NCBI GenBank assembly: GCA_934317845.1
Contig: CAKRES010000018.1
Coordinates: 1-60,030 of the forward strand
DNA: 60,030 nt
DNA from: an uncultured Lachnospiraceae bacterium
GTDB lineage: Bacteria > Bacillota > Clostridia > Lachnospirales > Lachnospiraceae
Reading direction: 5' to 3'
Shown here: positions 44,269 through 50,447 of the stretch, one piece after another
Layout: every line of letters starts with the position of its first letter
Position numbering within the stretch: the stretch's first letter is position 1
Translations under genes and position numbers: made by a program
Notes under the pieces: generated by a model
The model's database searches: none
What the model saw: only the letters and a program-made list of their open reading frames with translations
What the model was told of the DNA's origin: nothing

Positions 44269-44421
44269 TTATTTTGTGCTAAATCTTGACACAGGACCAC
44301 CTCCCCAGTAATTCTGGCTATCCGGCTCCCCTTTATATCCTTCCTCCTGAGAATGTATTCCCCCACACCCTGTTAGAAGGAGCATCACTCCCAGTAATAT
44401 GCTGTTTAAAAATTTCTTCAT
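44269..44421 (-). pseudogene. small lipoprotein truncated by the IS3 element
   Basis: Starts MKKFLNSILLGVMLLLTGCG (RBS GGAG) with a clear lipobox LLTGC, continues IHSQEEGYKGEPDSQNYWG, then enters the insertion sequence at about codon 43. It ends at a stop inside the element after 50 codons. The far flank of the element does not obviously continue it. Downstream of, and same strand as, the agr/exporter run. Confidence 0.6.
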
Positions 44422-44695
44422 TGCTTATTCTCCATTAAAATCTCTTGCCTTTTTTTACGTCAAAAACTATAATATTTTTGATAATGCTAACTTTTTTAAA
44501 ATAGTCTGTGTTAAGTATATATTAAGCTAATTTCACTTATATATCAATGTGATTTATATACTGTATTATTAACATATTAATATTTTATAAGTACCTATGG
44601 AAGGGGATGTTTCATGTACAGCTAAGCCTTTATTTCTGGAGTGGCCGATCTGTTGATTGCTGATAAACGGGGTTCGAACCCCACTGTTTCTTCCT
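44422..44695. other. AT-rich intergenic region with a perfect GGGGTTCGAACCCC palindrome
   Basis: The left two thirds are very AT-rich with no ORF. At 44672-44685 GGGGTTCGAACCCC follows the ATPase stop by ~11 nt on the minus strand and is followed by GTTTATC. It may be a weak terminator of the agr-linked operon. It resembles a tRNA T-arm, but no tRNA folds around it. Confidence 0.4.
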
Positions 44696-45343
44696 CTAAT
44701 TCATCTCTTCCCGTGATATTACTTTCCCATTTTCCATACTTACCACGACATCACACAATACTTCGATATCTTCTTTATTGTGGGATGCCATAAGTATAAT
44801 CTTTCCCTCCTCTTTCAGCTTTAAGAACAGCTTTCTCATTTGTGCCACCCCATTATGATCCAGCCCATTCATTGGTTCATCTAATACCAACACCTCCGGA
44901 TCCTCCATGATAGCCTGTGCAATTGCCAGCCTCTGACGCATTCCAAGAGAATACTTACTTACCCTTTTTCTGGAATCCGGATCAAGTCCTACTTCCTGTA
45001 ATACTTCCCGCAGTTTATTCTCATTTTTCTTTTGATTGATCATATAGAGAAGTCGAAGATTCTTCATTGCACTGTATCTTCCGATAAATGCTGGTTCCTC
45101 TATGATCACACCACAGGAAGGAAGCATATCCACATCCTTTCCAAGCACCTTATCATCCAATTGGATCGTCCCGGATGTGGGACGAAGCAAACCACAAACG
45201 CATTTAAAAAGAACCGTCTTACCGCAGCCGTTATGCCCTACGATTCCTACAATCTCACCCTTTTTACATTCTAGGGATATGTCCTGTAACACCTTTTTAT
45301 CATGAAATTGTTTTCCCACAGAATCTATTGTTAATTTCTCCAT
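44696..45343 (-). CDS. ABC transporter ATP-binding protein (agr-linked exporter)
   Basis: 215 aa. Walker A GIVGHNGCGKTVLFKC, Q-loop region VIIEEPAFIG, signature YSLGMRQRLAIAQ, Walker B VLVLDEPMNGLD, switch LMASHNKEDIE. RBS GGGAGG. It follows the second permease by 23 nt and ends the run that starts at agrB. The bacteriocin/lantibiotic immunity type of ATPase (ABC with separate permeases) is the best fit. Confidence 0.88.
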   Translation of the reverse strand: MEKLTIDSVGKQFHDKKVLQDISLECKKGEIVGIVGHNGCGKTVLFKCVCGLLRPTSGTIQLDDKVLGKDVDMLPSCGVIIEEPAFIGRYSAMKNLRLLYMINQKKNENKLREVLQEVGLDPDSRKRVSKYSLGMRQRLAIAQAIMEDPEVLVLDEPMNGLDHNGVAQMRKLFLKLKEEGKIILMASHNKEDIEVLCDVVVSMENGKVISREEMN

Positions 45344-45366
45344 TATAATTGACCTCCCTGCCTGAT

Positions 45367-46197
45367 CTATTCTTCATCTTCCCATTTAAAATCCACTCTG
45401 GAAATATATGTCCCAATCACCGTTACCAGTAGGATATGCATGACCAGCAATGCTGATAAAACATACTCCGGCATTGGTTTGCTGCCTCCCGGTATCATTC
45501 CTATCTTACTGCATTGTATCCATGCCATTACCGCCCAATAATATCCGCGGTGAATCACACCATTGCTTACTACGATCGGCAAGACCACAAATGCAGCTCC
45601 TATAACCAGAGCCTGCAGCTTTCCAAAAAACAGTGCCACGGCATACATTAACATTCCTACTAAAGATATGACGAAAAAAAGCACTATGCTGTGAAACAAG
45701 ATCAACTGCAGTGACGTATACTGGCTGATCACCTCACGGGAGAACCGGATGTATACCTGATCTACTCCCTGCACCAATACCTTCACTGTATCACTGTAAT
45801 CTTTTGAAAATGTCACGTATCTTCCCAGCAGCAGCAGCTGGATCAGATATAAACAGATTACCAGTAATGCTGCTTTTATATAAATACCAATGATCTGAGC
45901 ATGACACCATTTTTTTCTTCCCATTCTGGTGATCACATACATCTCCTTACGGAGCATAAATGGAACATCTGAATAATAATATAAGATCACAATACCAAAC
46001 AAAAAGAGAAAAAAGAAATTCTCACAAAGAAAAGGAAGCAGCACCAGATTCACATGTCCATGTATTTCTGCCAGGTACCCCCGCATATTTCCAATATATA
46101 ATTCCATGATCACAAACATTATCATAAGAATCAATACATTTTTTATCTGCGCAACACTATCATATATAACGTGAATAAACGCCTGTTTTCTCTTCAC
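45367..46197 (-). CDS. ABC-2-type permease subunit 2 (agr-linked exporter)
   Basis: 276 aa from the GTG giving MKRKQAFIHVIYDSVA, which has GGGGG 7 nt before; a GTG six codons earlier overlaps the previous stop and is possible. Six or so helices: VLILMIMFVIMELYIG, FFFLFLFGIVILYYY, AALLVICLYLIQLLLLG, ILFHSIVLFFVISLVGMLMY, AAFVVLPIVV, ALLVMHILLVTVIG. Substrate unknown; context suggests the secreted protein or peptide made nearby. Confidence 0.72.
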   Translation of the reverse strand: MKRKQAFIHVIYDSVAQIKNVLILMIMFVIMELYIGNMRGYLAEIHGHVNLVLLPFLCENFFFLFLFGIVILYYYSDVPFMLRKEMYVITRMGRKKWCHAQIIGIYIKAALLVICLYLIQLLLLGRYVTFSKDYSDTVKVLVQGVDQVYIRFSREVISQYTSLQLILFHSIVLFFVISLVGMLMYAVALFFGKLQALVIGAAFVVLPIVVSNGVIHRGYYWAVMAWIQCSKIGMIPGGSKPMPEYVLSALLVMHILLVTVIGTYISRVDFKWEDEE

Positions 46198-46211
46198 AAC
46201 CTCACCCCCTA

Positions 46212-47006
46212 TCACTCTTTACGATACTTTAAGACCAACAACCCATAGATCATCACCGACCATAAAACTGTAACGGTAATCACAAGGAAAAAATGTCCCA
46301 TGCCGCCACCATAGGTACTTAATGCAGCATTAAAAAAGGTCTCTACATTAGCCATTGTCGGATTGATCAGTCCCTGAATACTCTCGATAAAATAAACTGT
46401 AAACAATGGAAGAATAAGCGTCATTGCCTTCGAAGAAATAAAAAGAGAACAAAACAATCCAAATTGTACCATCATCACAGGGAGCAGACTATATTGTACG
46501 ATCAATACAACACAATATCCTGCATAGTGCCCCTTTTGAACCAGACCATAAAAAGTATTCTCCCATTGTACAAAACTCTCTACAGTATCCGTTGCAACCC
46601 ATAAATGCCCTGTTAATCTGCAATACAATACAAACAGCAGACCTCCGATTGTCATGACTGCACCTGCACTCACACCGGCAACGATCACCTTTGACAGTAA
46701 ATAACTGTAGGTATTACCTCTCACACGATACTGTATTTCCCCTTTATGTTCCCGGTCCTCTAATAACACATTCCCATATATGGAAACAGCAAGGATCGTA
46801 GACAAAAATACTGTCGAATCACAATATGTTCTTCTGATCAAACTTAATATGCAGTTTTGTTTCATATTTTCATAGCTCCCTGCCAACACACACGACATGA
46901 CTCCTATCACCAGACTGATCAAAACCGGTGCAGCATAAAACAATAGTGTATGTGTTACACGGTAGCTGTCCATTTTTAAATATCCTAATAATTTACCATT
47001 CTTCAT
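46212..47006 (-). CDS. ABC-2-type permease subunit 1 (agr-linked exporter)
   Basis: 264 aa, six helices. N-terminal LLGYLKMDSYRVTHTLLFYA is the usual start of ABC-2 permeases in Clostridia. YGNVLLEDREHKGEIQYRVR is the conserved cytoplasmic loop that couples to the ATPase. Overlaps the anchored protein gene by 14 nt and the next permease region by a few nt, so the three are translationally linked. Confidence 0.78.
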   Translation of the reverse strand: MKNGKLLGYLKMDSYRVTHTLLFYAAPVLISLVIGVMSCVLAGSYENMKQNCILSLIRRTYCDSTVFLSTILAVSIYGNVLLEDREHKGEIQYRVRGNTYSYLLSKVIVAGVSAGAVMTIGGLLFVLYCRLTGHLWVATDTVESFVQWENTFYGLVQKGHYAGYCVVLIVQYSLLPVMMVQFGLFCSLFISSKAMTLILPLFTVYFIESIQGLINPTMANVETFFNAALSTYGGGMGHFFLVITVTVLWSVMIYGLLVLKYRKE

Positions 47007-48183
47007 ATACCTGTGTAATCTCCTGTCCTGTTATTGCATTGATGAGGATCTGCTCATAATATGCCCCTTCCATTCCCTGTGTTTTTTGTTTTACAAAACA
47101 GATCCATGCCGGGGTCAGCTCATACTGCTCGTCATCCTGTTTTACTGCTGCTTCCATTAACTCTATTCTATTGATACTATACTCCACTGTCTGATCCGCT
47201 TTGGCAACCGGTTCATAATGATCCTTTATTGCTGCTACTACTTTATCCATGGAAATCGGAGTTGCTTCCTTCCCCTGTTGCGTTTTTAACATTACACGGC
47301 AATCCAGATAATCAATTCCGTCTTTCCTAACCAGCCCGAGGATATTAGATGATGCTATGGATGCATTGTAAGTTCCTTTTCCTACCACATCCGTATAGAG
47401 AGGAAGTCCACAAAAAGTCTGGCGAATACAGAAATAATAGCCATCATCTTCCACGCTCCAATCAGAACAGTAATGACTGGTATCCTCTTTGCCATCCATT
47501 CCCATCTCATACTGCATATCTTTCATCAGCGCATGATCCATATAAAAAGTATGGCAGTCATATTCATCACCTATCGAAACACCACACAACTGCATGAACT
47601 CTAATATCTGCTGTCTCGCACCATCCTCGTCCCGAAACGCAAATTCTTTTTTAGTTTCGTATGGCTCAAATCGATCTTTATCTTCACTTTGATCATACTG
47701 TGGAAGGTCAATACAACGATAAATCTTATCAAATACAGTGGAGGATAAATAGGAAAACTGAGATAATCCAATCTCCAAAGAATAATCACCTTCTCCTACA
47801 CGATAAATAAATTCATCATATTTTTTGTCTACTGAACCTAGTTTCCATCCTTTCTTAGGAGACAAAACAGTGAGCATCTGCTTCATAAGATTTTTCCTTT
47901 TCTCAAATGGAAAGAGGTAACATTGCGCTGTTCCCGAAGCAACTTTTGTTACGCCATGTGATTCAACCTGTGCATCAAACTTAAGATACCCCGTCTTATC
48001 CTTGACATACTCAGGAAACTTCACAGTCTCTTTCTTTTCCTTTTTCCTCGTTTCTTCTGATGTATGTCTCCACTTACTTTGAAACATCTGTTGAACACTA
48101 AAACGATTGGTAGCACTGCTGTACATGATCAATATAAGCACAGTCACAATCAGTAAAAGTAGTATATTCCTTAGTATTTTCAT
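46993..48183 (-). CDS. membrane-anchored extracellular protein with PepSY/YycI-like end
   Basis: 396 aa. One N-terminal helix (ILRNILLLLIVTVLILIMYS), then an extracellular ~370-residue region. The C-terminus reads YELTPAWICFVKQ...ILINAITGQEI, a pattern seen in YycI/PepSY-type domains of regulatory or protease-inhibiting lipoproteins. Located between the secreted protein and its permeases. It might be an immunity/chaperone factor or accessory exporter protein; no direct evidence. Comes right after hairpin 48213-48245. RBS AAGGAGGCGAGC at a long distance from ATG. Confidence 0.65.
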   Translation of the reverse strand: MKILRNILLLLIVTVLILIMYSSATNRFSVQQMFQSKWRHTSEETRKKEKKETVKFPEYVKDKTGYLKFDAQVESHGVTKVASGTAQCYLFPFEKRKNLMKQMLTVLSPKKGWKLGSVDKKYDEFIYRVGEGDYSLEIGLSQFSYLSSTVFDKIYRCIDLPQYDQSEDKDRFEPYETKKEFAFRDEDGARQQILEFMQLCGVSIGDEYDCHTFYMDHALMKDMQYEMGMDGKEDTSHYCSDWSVEDDGYYFCIRQTFCGLPLYTDVVGKGTYNASIASSNILGLVRKDGIDYLDCRVMLKTQQGKEATPISMDKVVAAIKDHYEPVAKADQTVEYSINRIELMEAAVKQDDEQYELTPAWICFVKQKTQGMEGAYYEQILINAITGQEITQVYEEW

Positions 48184-48212
48184 AAATTAATGCTCGCCTC
48201 CTTTATATTATA

Positions 48213-48245
48213 GTGTAATAACCTGGGATCTCCAGGTCATTACAC
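48213..48245 (-). terminator. strong hairpin between secreted-protein gene and exporter genes
   Basis: GTGTAATgACCTGG-5 nt-CCAGGTtATTACAC on the minus strand, 16 nt after the stop of the secreted protein. The stem is 14 bp with one mismatch, and the following sequence lacks a T run (TATAATAT). Likely a partial terminator or mRNA-stabilising stem giving more effector than exporter. Confidence 0.6.
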
Positions 48246-48260
48246 TGTAAATGGTTCTTA

Positions 48261-48671
48261 TCACGGAGTAAAACGCCCAGAAATTGTCATAGATATCGTA
48301 CTGCCAGATGCATAGTATCCCATAACTGTATATTGTTTTCCCTTATCTGCCGTACGATTGTACTTAGCAGTCTGGGTGTGGTTAACAGTAGACTGGCTTA
48401 ATTTCATATCTCCTGTTCTTGTTGTCGGATTACTTGATCTGCATATATATCCATATGCTGTTCCCGGATTATTGACCGAGGTTGGCGTAATGTAACCATA
48501 CTGCTCATTGTCTGATTTTTGAGCACTTCCGCCCCCCACTGTACCAGATCCATTCACTACTTTAAAATTAAATGACTTCGTTTCTGCAAAACATGTACAT
48601 ACTGATAAACACAAGCAAAAAGCAAGTGCAACACTACCTGCAACTTTTTTCAAAAATTTTTTCATCTCCAT
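48261..48671 (-). CDS. small secreted protein, candidate agr-controlled effector
   Basis: 136 aa. Sec signal peptide ~1-29 (VAGSVALAFCLCLSVC, cleavage likely after TCFA). The mature ~107-residue part is rich in Gly, Ser, Thr, Tyr and Asn, has one cysteine (GYICRSS), is mostly beta by composition, and ends YYASGSTISMTISGRFTP. The unusual size and composition, an upstream structured leader, and downstream dedicated exporter-type genes recall Sec-exported bacteriocin loci such as lactococcin 972 (secreted peptide + membrane protein + ABC). I see no convincing sequence identity to that family. RBS AAGGAGG 8 nt before ATG. Confidence 0.7.
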   Translation of the reverse strand: MEMKKFLKKVAGSVALAFCLCLSVCTCFAETKSFNFKVVNGSGTVGGGSAQKSDNEQYGYITPTSVNNPGTAYGYICRSSNPTTRTGDMKLSQSTVNHTQTAKYNRTADKGKQYTVMGYYASGSTISMTISGRFTP

Positions 48672-48691
48672 ATATAAAACCTCCTTGTTAT

Positions 48692-48713
48692 AAGATTATT
48701 TAAAAATAATCTT
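48692..48713 (-). promoter_or_regulatory. perfect palindrome in the 5' leader of the secreted-protein gene
   Basis: AAGATTATTT-TT-AAATAATCTT, a 10-bp stem ending 11 nt before the AAGGAGG RBS. Could be an mRNA stem or a protein operator. Confidence 0.5.
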
Positions 48714-48760
48714 GACTTATCTAATACCTAATTGTAAAATATCGCTGCTATAATTTTACC

Positions 48761-48820
48761 GGCTTTCTACATTTAGAAACTTATCAACTCTTCTCGGAGT
48801 GTTTCTCAATATAGAAAGCC
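48761..48820 (-). ncRNA. long structured leader between agrD and the secreted-protein gene
   Basis: On the minus strand GGCTTTCTA pairs with TAGAAAGCC over 60 nt. Inside, AGAAAC pairs with GTTTCT, and ACTC with GAGT at the core, giving one long interrupted stem. No T run follows, so it is not a typical terminator. A regulatory leader or RNA-processing site is inferred. Confidence 0.4.
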
Positions 48821-48859
48821 TTCTTCAATTGGTGGACTGGTTTCCAGATCTTCTCTCAC
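48806..48859 (-). CDS. possible 17-codon leader peptide
   Basis: GTG start with GAGGGGGAAGTACA before it, encoding VREDLETSPPIEEGFLY (an in-frame ATG six codons upstream is possible). It overlaps the left arm of the leader stem, so its translation would change the fold. Acidic and Pro-containing, not AgrD-like. Speculative. Confidence 0.25.
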   Translation of the reverse strand: MREDLETSPPIEEGFLY

Positions 48860-48908
48860 TGTACTTCCCCCTCTCATCTTTTCAAGTATATTCACAATAC
48901 ACAACTTT

Positions 48909-49031
48909 TTACTCCTCCGGACTATCCGGCTGATATGCAAAAAAGAAACATGTACTGTTCATACCATTAATTGCAATCAATGTTGCCACTGCCACAAACA
49001 CCTGACACAACTTTATCAGTTTTTCCTGCAT
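48909..49031 (-). CDS. agrD: AgrD-like cyclic autoinducer prepeptide
   Basis: 40 aa, too short for usual gene callers. ATG at 49031 has an excellent RBS (GGGGGTG, ~6 nt). N-terminal amphipathic/hydrophobic leader MQEKLIKLCQVFVAVATL, then the signal region NSTCFFFAY and the acidic Pro-rich tail QPDSPEE. This is the AgrD layout: a cysteine followed by hydrophobic residues to form a thiolactone ring, then a charged recognition tail. The ring end (after Ala or Tyr) cannot be fixed. Overlaps the 3' end of agrB by 65 nt in another frame. AgrB should process and export it. Confidence 0.88.
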   Translation of the reverse strand: MQEKLIKLCQVFVAVATLIAINGMNSTCFFFAYQPDSPEE

Positions 49032-49596
49032 CGACTTCACCCCCTAATTTATCTATTTGTATTGCAACCATCATGGAAATGACAGAACACATCATTGCCA
49101 GATAGTACAATGTTCCAAACCAATACCCTTGTGTTAACCAAAGCACCCCACCATCAAGAACAAGTACTTTCATACTTCTAATACGATTTTTCCTATAAAC
49201 CGTATTTGTTAATTTGTGATTGACTGCTTGTACCGGTGCATATTTCAATATGATGATCCATGCAATCAGATACCCCATCCAGTAAATTACAGTTGTAATA
49301 CTCCACAATTTGGCAAATAGCACAGAACATAAAAAGGTACCTTCACTTATTACAAAACAACCTATAGCACTATGGGCATGGTAACCGCCTGCACAAGAAC
49401 GTAACAGAGAAAAACTGATCAGAAACGGAATCCATGCCCATTTCATATGCAATGTAATAGAAATAAGAATCATTCCACATATCCCCAGTGAAGTCATCAT
49501 CATAATTTCTAATCCATACCGAACATATGCCACCTGTCTTTTATCTCCAGATAGAACCAACTTATCAGCCACTTTTTCTGCAATAGTTTTTAACAT
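48967..49596 (-). CDS. agrB: AgrB-like autoinducer-processing membrane protease
   Basis: 209 aa from MLKTIAEKVADKLVLSG (AAGGAG 8 nt before; longer starts lack an RBS). AgrB cuts and cyclises AgrD in the membrane. LLRSCAGGYHAHSAIGC holds the conserved His and the catalytic Cys seven residues later, as in AgrB. Five or six helices: LEIMMMTSLGICGMILISI, AWIPFLISFSL, CSVLFAKLWSITTVIYW, YLIAWIIIL, and two near the C-terminus. The last ~20 codons overlap agrD. First gene of the run driven by the promoter at 49617. Confidence 0.92.
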   Translation of the reverse strand: MLKTIAEKVADKLVLSGDKRQVAYVRYGLEIMMMTSLGICGMILISITLHMKWAWIPFLISFSLLRSCAGGYHAHSAIGCFVISEGTFLCSVLFAKLWSITTVIYWMGYLIAWIIILKYAPVQAVNHKLTNTVYRKNRIRSMKVLVLDGGVLWLTQGYWFGTLYYLAMMCSVISMMVAIQIDKLGGEVDAGKTDKVVSGVCGSGNIDCN

Positions 49597-49616
49597 TTGC
49601 TCAACTCCTTGCAACA

Positions 49617-49645
49617 TATATACCATTTTCATATTTGTTTTTCAA
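49617..49645 (-). promoter_or_regulatory. agrB promoter
   Basis: TTGAAA (49640-49645), 17-bp spacer, TATATA (49617-49622), 21 nt before the start codon. Confidence 0.7.
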
Positions 49646-49654
49646 CAATGTTGT

Positions 49655-49685
49655 CGTAAGTGGTCGATAATGTGGCGTAAGTGGT
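49655..49685 (-). promoter_or_regulatory. paired LytTR/AgrA boxes upstream of agrB
   Basis: Two identical minus-strand 10-mers ACCACTTACG (49655-49664 and 49676-49685), 11 bp apart (21-bp period, two helical turns), just upstream of the agrB -35. LytTR regulators such as AgrA, ComE and BlpR bind paired direct repeats with this spacing. The same layout is present at 42888-42918. Confidence 0.72.
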
Positions 49686-49695
49686 TAAAAATGAT

Positions 49696-49734
49696 TGATT
49701 TTATCTAATAAATCAGATAAAATCATTATATAAT
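49696..49734 (+). promoter_or_regulatory. agrA promoter region with dyad
   Basis: -10 TATAAT (49729-49734) 20 nt before the start codon. A perfect dyad GATTTTATCT-N8-AGATAAAATC (49697-49724) occupies the -35 position, so this promoter lacks a consensus -35 and may be controlled through the dyad. Confidence 0.5.
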
Positions 49735-49753
49735 TTTAATTATGGAGAATAGC

Positions 49754-50440
49754 ATGAATATTGCCTTATGTGATGATGATAATAATTATCTTATTAATGT
49801 AAAAAATAGAATAAAAGAACATCCCAAATATTCTGCCATGAATTTATATTTATTTCAATCCGCTACTGAATTATATAAGAAATGTATGAATACCAGTTTT
49901 GATGTTATTTTTTTGGATATTCGGATGCCGGAATTAGACGGCTTCACCCTTGCAAAAAATCTAAAACAGATTGCTCCCAACACTTTAATTATCTTTTTAA
50001 CAGACACGATGGAGTATACTGTGCAGGGATATGAAGTAGCCTTTCGTTATATTCCAAAATCCCGGCTTTCTGATATGCTGCTCCCAGCATTGGATGCTGC
50101 TATAGATCATAAAAATTGCAGTATTTTTCAGTTTAAATATCAGAAAAATACATACAACATTTTAAATCGGGATATTGTCTACTTTGAAGTCAGAAATCAT
50201 ATTACCTATCTTTATACTGTTACTGACGTTTATGAATTACGAGAACCTATTTCTTCTGTTTTTCATCGACTTTCTCATTCAATGTTTGCCATGCCACACC
50301 GCAGTTATATTATTAATTTTCTTTTTATAAAGAACTTAGAAAGTTCAAAAATCACACTAAATAACGGAATCACAATTCCTATATCACGGCGTTATTCTGA
50401 TGAATTTACCAGACAATACTATCATTTCACAAGGAGATGA
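49754..50440 (+). CDS. agrA: LytTR response regulator (AgrA-like)
   Basis: 228 aa from MNIALCDDDNNYLINVK (GGAG 6 nt before; the ATG 12 nt upstream is too close to the promoter). Receiver domain ~1-120: acidic pair CDDD, phospho-Asp in VIFLDIRMPELDG, and the expected Thr/Ser and Lys in FLTDTMEYT and YIPKSR. LytTR DNA-binding domain ~130-228 (YFEVRNHITYLYTVTDVYEL, MPHRSYIINFLFIKNL). Overlaps no gene; its stop lies 8 nt before agrC. Expected to bind the 21-bp-spaced boxes nearby. Confidence 0.92.
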   Translation: MNIALCDDDNNYLINVKNRIKEHPKYSAMNLYLFQSATELYKKCMNTSFDVIFLDIRMPELDGFTLAKNLKQIAPNTLIIFLTDTMEYTVQGYEVAFRYIPKSRLSDMLLPALDAAIDHKNCSIFQFKYQKNTYNILNRDIVYFEVRNHITYLYTVTDVYELREPISSVFHRLSHSMFAMPHRSYIINFLFIKNLESSKITLNNGITIPISRRYSDEFTRQYYHFTRR

Positions 50441-50447
50441 ATCCATC

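Larger units (their letters stand above)
42970..44291 (+). mobile_element. IS3-family insertion sequence
   Basis: Carries orfA and orfB in -1 relation. The ends begin TG on both sides and share an imperfect inverted repeat: left TAGTACAAAACAAAATGAGA (from ~42983), right (reverse complement) TAGCACAAAATAAAATGAGA. Outermost bases are less certain because the distances from TG to the shared core differ by 4 nt. No clear target duplication is seen. It lies inside a small lipoprotein gene (44269-44421) and separates the two exporter regions. Confidence 0.85.

Noticed and set aside
44640..44690. tRNA-like 3' half with GGGGTTCGAACCCC
   Set aside because: The palindrome looks like a T-arm, but five-base-pair T stems, an acceptor and an anticodon arm do not form on either strand; treated as a hairpin.
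48967..49032. AgrB C-terminal tail (GGEVDAGKTDKVVSGVCGSG) as a functional domain
   Set aside because: It is the out-of-frame reading of agrD; its composition is dictated by the agrD codons.
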